64,000 nucleotides of DNA from Candidatus Kryptoniota bacterium. GTDB lineage: Bacteria; Bacteroidota; Ignavibacteria; Kryptoniales; Kryptoniaceae. Both the position numbers and the translations under genes were made by a program. The DNA is taken from assembly GCA_938074445.1 (NCBI GenBank), contig CALJEK010000010.1:1-64000 (forward strand). The letters are read 5' to 3'. Positions 57,663 to 64,000 of the stretch are shown here, piece by piece. How positions within the stretch are numbered: the first letter of the stretch is position 1; every line of letters starts with the position of its first letter. The notes beneath the pieces were generated by a model that was not told the origin of the DNA, did not search any database, and saw only the letters and a program-made list of their open reading frames with translations.

Positions 57663-59429
57663 TTGGCACGCTTAAATAAGCGAGATGAGATCTTTATGAT
57701 GGCGCAATTTAAAAATTTAACGACTCTGCTTTTGATTTTACTTCTTTTTAATGGGTGTGCTTCAACCAAGAAGATGAGCTCAACTTCTACAGTGGAAAAA
57801 CTACCCGAGACTCAAAAGTTAACATACAATCAAGATTTTAATAGGGATAAGGCGATAGAACATTTCATCGCAGGGCAAGTTTACGAGCTCAAAGGTGATT
57901 ACGCAAGCGCAATACTTGAATATCAAGATGCACTTCGCTACGATAAAAGTCCCGGAATTTATAACGCCATTGCAAAAGCATATCGTAAAATTGGCAAACA
58001 TTCACTGGCTGTTCAAATGGCTCAGGAGGCAATTCGACTTGACCCATCTAACATAGCTTATCGTGAAACGCTGGTTGACATCTATATAGAGACATTTGAA
58101 ACACAAAAAGCCATAGACGAATTGGAGGCTATACTTCGGATCGATTCTTTAAACTATGGTGCGCTTTTTGGTCTTGCTCAGCTTTATGAGACAAGCAAAC
58201 CTTTGCGCTCTCTTGAATTTTATAGAAAAATTATCGAAAACTATGGTCCTGAATGGAGCGCCTTACAAAAAATTGCTGAACTTTCGTTTCAACTTGGGAA
58301 ATTTTCGGAGTCGGCGCATGCACTTGAAATGATGATTGAAATCGATCCATCGAATTATGAACTTAGAAAGTTAACTGCTGAAACATACATAAATGCGGGT
58401 GAGATTCAAAAAGCGAAATCAATACTTGCTGAGCTCGCTGAGATAAGACCTTCAGATGTTCAAGCAAAAATTATATACATTGATGTTTTGCTTCAATCGG
58501 GGGAGAAGAACGATGCTATTAAAATTTTCGATAGTATTTTATCTGATGACTCTGTTAAGGTTGATGTAAAACTGCAAGCTGTTGAGGCTTTGCTTAGAAA
58601 ATCGAACGATGATACGAGCTTAATACCAATTGTGAAAAAATCATTGGCTCATTTGTCAGCAAAGCATCCCGACGAGTGGAAGGTTCACTGGTTGCTTGGC
58701 GTAATCGCATCTGAAGATAAAGATAATGAGGTTGCATTTAGAGAATTTGCCAATGTTGTAAAAGTTAATCCAAAGATCATTGAAGCATGGCGTGGGATTG
58801 GAGTTGCGCTTTATGAAATGGAAAAATTCGAGGACCTTGTCAAATGGATGAAAAGTGGGCTTGAAAATTTCCCAGATGATTTCTTTTTAAACCTTTTGCT
58901 CGGTTTAGGTTATCATCGGCTCGATCAAAACGAGGAAGCGGTTAAACCTCTTGAAAAGGCTCTTTCAATTGACCCCAAAAATATTGATGTTATAAGCACG
59001 CTTGCCCTTGTTTATGACGCCATTGGCGAAGCAAGCAAATCTGACTCGCTTCATGAACTTGGTTTAAAGATCAACCCAAATAATCATCTTCTTTTGAACA
59101 ATTACAGCTACACGCTTTCCGAGCGCGGGGAAAGGCTTGAATTTGCTCTTGAGATGGCAAAAAAGGCAATTGAGCAAGAACCTGAAAATCCGTCTTACCT
59201 TGATACCATCGGTTGGGTTTATTTTAAACTTGGAGATTACGAAAAAGCGAAGGATTACATTTTAAAAGCGGTTGAAAGGGGTGGGAGCGCTGTCGTCATT
59301 GAACATTTGGGGGATGTTTACTTTAAACTCGGCGATAAAGAAAAAGCGATTGAGTTTTGGAAAAAAGCTTTGGAGAAAAACCCGAAGAATGAAAAATTAA
59401 AAGAAAAGATAAAGCGTGGTCAGATATAA
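57663..59429 (+). CDS. TPR repeat lipoprotein
   Basis: Lipobox 'LLLFNGC'; repeated TPRs including 'NPSYLDTIGWVYFKLGDYEKAKDYILKAVERGG'. Confidence 0.85.
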   Translation: MARLNKRDEIFMMAQFKNLTTLLLILLLFNGCASTKKMSSTSTVEKLPETQKLTYNQDFNRDKAIEHFIAGQVYELKGDYASAILEYQDALRYDKSPGIYNAIAKAYRKIGKHSLAVQMAQEAIRLDPSNIAYRETLVDIYIETFETQKAIDELEAILRIDSLNYGALFGLAQLYETSKPLRSLEFYRKIIENYGPEWSALQKIAELSFQLGKFSESAHALEMMIEIDPSNYELRKLTAETYINAGEIQKAKSILAELAEIRPSDVQAKIIYIDVLLQSGEKNDAIKIFDSILSDDSVKVDVKLQAVEALLRKSNDDTSLIPIVKKSLAHLSAKHPDEWKVHWLLGVIASEDKDNEVAFREFANVVKVNPKIIEAWRGIGVALYEMEKFEDLVKWMKSGLENFPDDFFLNLLLGLGYHRLDQNEEAVKPLEKALSIDPKNIDVISTLALVYDAIGEASKSDSLHELGLKINPNNHLLLNNYSYTLSERGERLEFALEMAKKAIEQEPENPSYLDTIGWVYFKLGDYEKAKDYILKAVERGGSAVVIEHLGDVYFKLGDKEKAIEFWKKALEKNPKNEKLKEKIKRGQI

Positions 59430-60102
59430 AATCTTGGTCTTCATCATACTCGCTGCATTCATAATTTCCTGCGCCCCATCAAAAAAGATAGTGACCGATC
59501 TAAGTTTTGAAACCGCTTTACGCAGAATTAATTTTCGCGATCAATATGTTAAGGCAATAACTGCAAAGGGAAATGTTACGATCGATGCGCCCGATTTTTC
59601 GAACTCAGCAAAGCTACAGGCAATTTTAAAAAGACCAGATACGTTGAAACTGAAACTTGAGACGATATTCGGGATCGGCTTGGGTGAGGTTGAAGTTTAT
59701 GGGGATAGTTTTAAAGTTGTTGACAGGTTCAACGACCGCGTTTTATCTGGCAAAGTAGATGAGTATTTGCGAAGATACCTCGGCTTAAATCTTGGATTTA
59801 AAGAGGTTGTTAATGTTTTAATTGCCACGCCGAAAGTTGAAAACACCAGAATTTATAATTCAGAGGATTATGTTTTTTCAATCCACGAAAGAAGGGGAAG
59901 CGACGAAATAATTTTAAGCTTTAATCCAGAGCTTGAACTTGAAAGTTATACTTTCTTTAAAGCGGGCGTTAAAGTTTTTGAGGTGAGATATTCAAAATAT
60001 GTTAAGGTCGGCGAGACCACATTACCGAGGGTTATAAAAATTTATGATGGCGAAGGAAGGGGAATCTATTTTAATTTTTCGAAAATAGAAATAAACGGTT
60101 GA
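59416..60102 (+). CDS. DUF4292-like lipoprotein
   Basis: Lipobox 'AAFIISC'; 'LQAILKRPDTLKLKLETIFGIGLGEVEVYGDSFKVVDRFNDRV'. Confidence 0.7.
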   Translation: MVRYKILVFIILAAFIISCAPSKKIVTDLSFETALRRINFRDQYVKAITAKGNVTIDAPDFSNSAKLQAILKRPDTLKLKLETIFGIGLGEVEVYGDSFKVVDRFNDRVLSGKVDEYLRRYLGLNLGFKEVVNVLIATPKVENTRIYNSEDYVFSIHERRGSDEIILSFNPELELESYTFFKAGVKVFEVRYSKYVKVGETTLPRVIKIYDGEGRGIYFNFSKIEING

Positions 60103-60848
60103 AGGTGAAAGTTGATGAGGCAAAGTCGATGAGCAAGCTTCGCAAGATTGCTGAAGTTGTCACCAAACTTTTTAAAATTGAAAAAAGAAATCAAGCAAAC
60201 CCACTTGATATTTTAATTGCCACAATTTTATCGCAAAACACGAATGATCTAAACAGTCATAGAGCGTTCAAAAATTTAAAAGAAAGATTCCCGGATTTCG
60301 AGAGTTTAGCTGATGCGAGTTCAAGAGAAATTGAAAAAGCAATAAAAATTGGGGGGCTTGCGCGTCAGAAAGCGAAAAGGATAAAAGAACTGTTGATTAA
60401 GCTGAGAGAAATAAATAGCGACTTTGATTTATCTTTTCTTAAGGGTCTTTCGGTTGAAGAAGGAATTAAGTTTTTGACTTCGTTTAAAGGTGTTGGGTTG
60501 AAGACCGCTGGGTGTGTGTTATTGTTCGGTTTTGGGAAGGAAGTTTTTCCTGTTGACACCCATATTCACAGGATATTAAACAGAATTGGAATAGTTAAAA
60601 CAAAAACACCGGACGAAACATTTCACGCTGTCCGCAAGTCGATTCCGAGTGGGTTTTCATATCAGCTTCACACTGGTTTAATAAAATTTGGCAGGGCAAT
60701 TTGTAGGGCGAGGGATCCGTTGTGTGGCGTTTGTCCAATCTACAAAATTTGTGAGTTCGAAATGAAAGATTTTTACAAGGAGAAGACTAAAAATCTTAAA
60801 ATTGCCAAAGGCTCTGATTTGGAATTTATCTTACTTGAGGAAGTTTAA
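60099..60848 (+). CDS. nth: Endonuclease III family DNA glycosylase
   Basis: HhH-GPD 'FKGVGLKTAGCVLLFGFGKEVFPVDTHIHRILNRIG'; Fe-S CX6CX2CX5C 'CRARDPLCGVCPIYKIC'. Confidence 0.92.
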   Translation: MKVKVDEAKSMSKLRKIAEVVTKLFKIEKRNQANPLDILIATILSQNTNDLNSHRAFKNLKERFPDFESLADASSREIEKAIKIGGLARQKAKRIKELLIKLREINSDFDLSFLKGLSVEEGIKFLTSFKGVGLKTAGCVLLFGFGKEVFPVDTHIHRILNRIGIVKTKTPDETFHAVRKSIPSGFSYQLHTGLIKFGRAICRARDPLCGVCPIYKICEFEMKDFYKEKTKNLKIAKGSDLEFILLEEV

Positions 60849-60931
60849 TTTTTCTCAAGAAATGCTTGCGTTTTAAAATTTGGAATTCTAAATTTCAAAG
60901 GTGCATTTTAAAAAACAAATCCGAGAGTCAA

Positions 60932-61939
60932 ATGGTTGGCAGAAGAGAATTTTTAAAGAACTCTTTACTTGTTGGGGTTGGGGCGATGATCGCGCGGAAA
61001 TTCAAAATTTTTGGTCTTTCAGAAAATGCGTTTGCACATTCATTTGAACAGGCAAGTCGACCAGTTTTAATTTCGACTTGGAGACAGGGGATAGCAGCTA
61101 ATGAGATGGGATTTAAAGTTTTATCGGAGGGAGGAACAGCTCTTGACGCAGTTGAATTGGGCGTTAGAACTGCTGAAGACGACCCAAATGTCATGAGCGT
61201 GGGATATGGTGGATTGCCAGATGAGTGCGGTCATGTCTCACTTGATGCGTGTATAATGGATTGGAATTTCAATGCGGGTGCGGTTGCATTTGTCCAAAAG
61301 TGCAAAAATCCAGTTTCGGTTGCGAGAAAAGTGATGGAGTTGACAAAGCATATTTTCATAGTTGGAGAGGGTGCAGATAGGTTCGCAAAATTAATGGGGT
61401 TTCCAGAGGTTGATTTATTGACAGATGAAGCTCGAAAAAGATGGCTTGAATGGAAAAAAAGGATGAGCCCAAGCGACAATTGGCTCTCGCCTGAAGAAAA
61501 TCATGATACGATAGCGATGCTTGCCCTTGATAAAGAGGGAAGAGTTGCCGGGGCTGTGACGACAAGTGGTCTTGCTTGGAAAATACACGGAAGGGTTGGC
61601 GATTCACCGATAATTGGTGCTGGCTTGTATGTTGATGGAGAAGTTGGCGCTGCTGGTTCAACTGGCGTTGGGGAAGCTGTTATAAGGACGTGTGGAAGTT
61701 TTCTTGTGGTTGAATATATGAGAAATGGAATGCATCCGCAAAAGGCGGTTGAGGAGACATTAAAGCGAGTTCTAAAAGTTAATAAAAAGTGGATTGACAA
61801 GGACCCAAATTTCCAAGTCGCATTTATCGCTGTTAACTTAAAAGGTGAAGTTGGAGCGATGGGTTTGAGGAAGGGTTTTCAATATGCCCTTTATAAGGAT
61901 GGGAAAAATCAGTTTCTTGACGCACCTAACTTGATTTAA
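60932..61939 (+). CDS. Exported N4-(beta-N-acetylglucosaminyl)-L-asparaginase family Ntn-hydrolase (Tat signal)
   Basis: ORF track start 60866; ATG 60932 gives Tat-like 'GRREFLKNSLLVGVGAMIA'; 'HDTIAMLALDKEGRVAGAVTTSGLAWKIHGRVGDSPIIGAGLYVDGEVGAAGSTGVGE'. Confidence 0.9.
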   Translation: MVGRREFLKNSLLVGVGAMIARKFKIFGLSENAFAHSFEQASRPVLISTWRQGIAANEMGFKVLSEGGTALDAVELGVRTAEDDPNVMSVGYGGLPDECGHVSLDACIMDWNFNAGAVAFVQKCKNPVSVARKVMELTKHIFIVGEGADRFAKLMGFPEVDLLTDEARKRWLEWKKRMSPSDNWLSPEENHDTIAMLALDKEGRVAGAVTTSGLAWKIHGRVGDSPIIGAGLYVDGEVGAAGSTGVGEAVIRTCGSFLVVEYMRNGMHPQKAVEETLKRVLKVNKKWIDKDPNFQVAFIAVNLKGEVGAMGLRKGFQYALYKDGKNQFLDAPNLI

Positions 61940-61961
61940 AATTTAAAAATCTAAAGCTTCA

Positions 61962-62744
61962 ATGCGCGCAAAATTTGTAATCTTAGCGATTTTTTTCATT
62001 TCGCATCAACTATATAATCAGATTAAGATTGAAAGCATAACGCTCGGTTCAGATTTTATCTATGGGGTTAGAGGGATAAATTATGTTACAAAGGCAAGTG
62101 GATTTGGTTTTTGGGGTGATTTAAAATTTGGAGTTGGAAGTTCAAACTGGAAGATTGTGTTCGTTTCGGGATATGAAGATATGAAGCTTGAACCTTCCGA
62201 TTCGATGACAATTGAAAGATGGAATTGGGATTATTGGAGAATTTGGTATCGTAGTCATATTAAGTCGTTGATAGCTGATTCAAATTATGCGGTTAAATTA
62301 AATCCTGAGCAGAGGTTGTATGTTTTGCCTGTTAAGTTTCAGGTCGGCAGGGATTTTGATTTTGGGAGGTTAAAGTTTCTCGTTGGTGTTGGGGCTGGGT
62401 TTTTGTTTTATGAAAGGGCTTTTTGGTTGAATGAAACTTGGTGGAAAAAGTTTCCAAATCTTCCGGAAGGCGAGACATATGTTTTCCAGTATTCATTTAA
62501 AAACAACGCTCCAAGTAAGAAGGGAACGATTTTAAATTTTGGCGTAAAAATTGACGCAAGTTATAAGATAACAAAGATTGCGTCGCTTGTGTTTGGTTTT
62601 GAGTTTGAACATTACCCAAGCGTGAATAAGATCAAAAAAGTCGAATTTGGGAAAATTACACTTGGTGAGATCGGCGAATCATATAAAAATTTCGTTTTAC
62701 GCGATGTGCTTAAATTTAGATTCGGTTTCTCATTTAACTATTAA
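61962..62744 (+). CDS. Putative outer-membrane beta-barrel protein
   Basis: Signal peptide-like N-terminus; amphipathic aromatic beta strands, ends 'FRFGFSFNY'. Confidence 0.5.
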   Translation: MRAKFVILAIFFISHQLYNQIKIESITLGSDFIYGVRGINYVTKASGFGFWGDLKFGVGSSNWKIVFVSGYEDMKLEPSDSMTIERWNWDYWRIWYRSHIKSLIADSNYAVKLNPEQRLYVLPVKFQVGRDFDFGRLKFLVGVGAGFLFYERAFWLNETWWKKFPNLPEGETYVFQYSFKNNAPSKKGTILNFGVKIDASYKITKIASLVFGFEFEHYPSVNKIKKVEFGKITLGEIGESYKNFVLRDVLKFRFGFSFNY

Positions 62745-62762
62745 AATTAACCTTGGGTTGAG

Positions 62763-63386
62763 ATGAAAAAAACTATCGTTATAATCGTCTCGCTTCTAAT
62801 GTCTTTGGGTTATTTGCGAGCTCAATTTACAGTAGCGGGCGAGGGAATTTATATAATGCCTGTTGGTGGATTTTCAGGTTGGTTTGATAGACATTATTCT
62901 GGAACGCTTTATCTCGGTCAAGTTCGGCAAGGGAATTCATTTCTTCTCGGAAGGATTGAATTTTATAAGTTTTACAAGGAGAATGTGGGTAAGCTTTATT
63001 ACAAAGATTTAAATCTTGAGTTGAAGGTTTATGGGGTTGGGGCTGAATACAGGCATTCTTTGTTTGATGTTTACTTTTTGAATTTTTATGGGGTTGTTGG
63101 CTCTGGGTTATACAGGTGGTTTGGTTTGAGGGGCGAGTATTTCTTTAAAGACTCCGTTGGAAATGTTTATGATTATATAGCTGAGCGAAGGTATCAAGAA
63201 TGGAGCGCTGGATTTTGGGGTGGAACTGGGGTTGAATTTAAAATTGCTAAAGGTTTATCTTTAAATTTAAACGCACGATATCAGATAATTGTTGGGGAGA
63301 TGTGGCAAACGCTTGTTTTACGACTTGAGCAAGCGAGCGGTTTCCAATGGCTTGGAGTTCAAGCAGGCATGCAGGTTAAGTTTTAG
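62763..63386 (+). CDS. Putative outer-membrane beta-barrel protein
   Basis: Signal peptide 'MKKTIVIIVSLLMSLGYLRAQ'; ends 'GVQAGMQVKF'. Confidence 0.5.
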   Translation: MKKTIVIIVSLLMSLGYLRAQFTVAGEGIYIMPVGGFSGWFDRHYSGTLYLGQVRQGNSFLLGRIEFYKFYKENVGKLYYKDLNLELKVYGVGAEYRHSLFDVYFLNFYGVVGSGLYRWFGLRGEYFFKDSVGNVYDYIAERRYQEWSAGFWGGTGVEFKIAKGLSLNLNARYQIIVGEMWQTLVLRLEQASGFQWLGVQAGMQVKF

Positions 63387-63990
63387 TTTTGATTTCTTTA
63401 ATGTATGATATTTTTAAAAGTTCTGATAGAAAACGGTGATGCGAAGGATGTTTATCGCAATAAGAGATGTTAATTCTTAAGTTGCCATCTTCCTCGATCA
63501 ATTTGTATTGATTCGGTTTTACTTCATGTTCATTTAAAATTTCTATAAGTTCAGCTCTACCCTTGCCTTTTTCGTCGGATATTTCAAGCTCGAGATTAGT
63601 AAAGTGGCACTTTCCAAGTAGTATTTTTTCGACTTGTGAAAGCAATGTTAACACCGCTAAGACTAAAGTGGTAAAAATTCCGGCAAGTATAATTTGATTC
63701 GCACCAAGCGCAAGTCCTATTGATGCGACGACGAAAATCGTCGCTGCTGTTGTTAAGCCAGTTATTGTCCCTCTTGATTGAATTATCGTCCCAGCGCCGA
63801 TGAATCCAACGCCTGTTACTATTTGTGCAGCAATTCTGCCGGGATCGCTGGAAATCTTCATTGATAAAACTGTATAAAGCGTTGAACCCAAACAGATTAA
63901 AATATTTGTTCTGAAGCCCGCTGGTTTGCCTTTAAGTTCCCTTTCAAGACCGATCAAGCCACCGAATATAATCGCAAGCAAAAATTTCAA
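63376..63990 (-). CDS. MgtC/SapB family membrane protein
   Basis: 'GGLIGLERELKGKPAGFRTNILICLGSTLYTVLS', 'GVGFIGAGTIIQSRGTITGLTTAATIFVVASIGLALG'. Confidence 0.92.
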   Translation of the reverse strand: MKFLLAIIFGGLIGLERELKGKPAGFRTNILICLGSTLYTVLSMKISSDPGRIAAQIVTGVGFIGAGTIIQSRGTITGLTTAATIFVVASIGLALGANQIILAGIFTTLVLAVLTLLSQVEKILLGKCHFTNLELEISDEKGKGRAELIEILNEHEVKPNQYKLIEEDGNLRINISYCDKHPSHHRFLSELLKISYIKEIKTKT

Positions 63991-64000
63991 AATGTCCTCT

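Noticed and set aside
1-64000. CRISPR array, tRNA, rRNA, transposon or prophage
   Set aside because: Intergenic gaps are short and no spaced direct repeats, cloverleaf-like or transposase/integrase sequences were recognised by eye. A tRNAscan or IS search could still find something small.

Overview
AT-rich chromosomal window, coding-dense and almost entirely + strand, from a bacterium of probable Bacteroidota/Chlorobiota-Ignavibacteria-Kryptonia affinity. That affinity is inferred from an 11-subunit-type nuo operon, FlgD-like/T9SS-like C-termini, PorV-like proteins, DUF4292 and TAnnTTTG-like promoters. Core content: two separate respiratory complex I loci (nuoABCDEF and a second nuoABCD-HIJKLMN, with no nuoG in the window), an envelope/surface gene cluster, a restriction-modification pair, a MarR/cytochrome P460 module, an AMMECR1-MEMO pair and assorted housekeeping genes (pheA, ftsX, trmB, ispE, pduO-type, pfkA, nth). 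No tRNA, rRNA, CRISPR or transposase was recognised. Best candidates for something undescribed: (i) 20.4-25.4 kb, an exbB-exbD pair followed, where tonB would be expected, by a membrane-anchored TonB-like stalk fused to a DUF4159-like domain, then two lipoproteins, the second of which fuses the lipoprotein domain to another DUF4159-like domain; (ii) 29.8-31.1 kb, a cytochrome P460 gene with a near-perfect 23-bp palindromic operator overlapping its -10 box, co-oriented with a MarR regulator carrying a C-terminal Cys/His cluster; (iii) two divergent NuoABCD sets. All family names come from reading motifs by eye; no database search was run.
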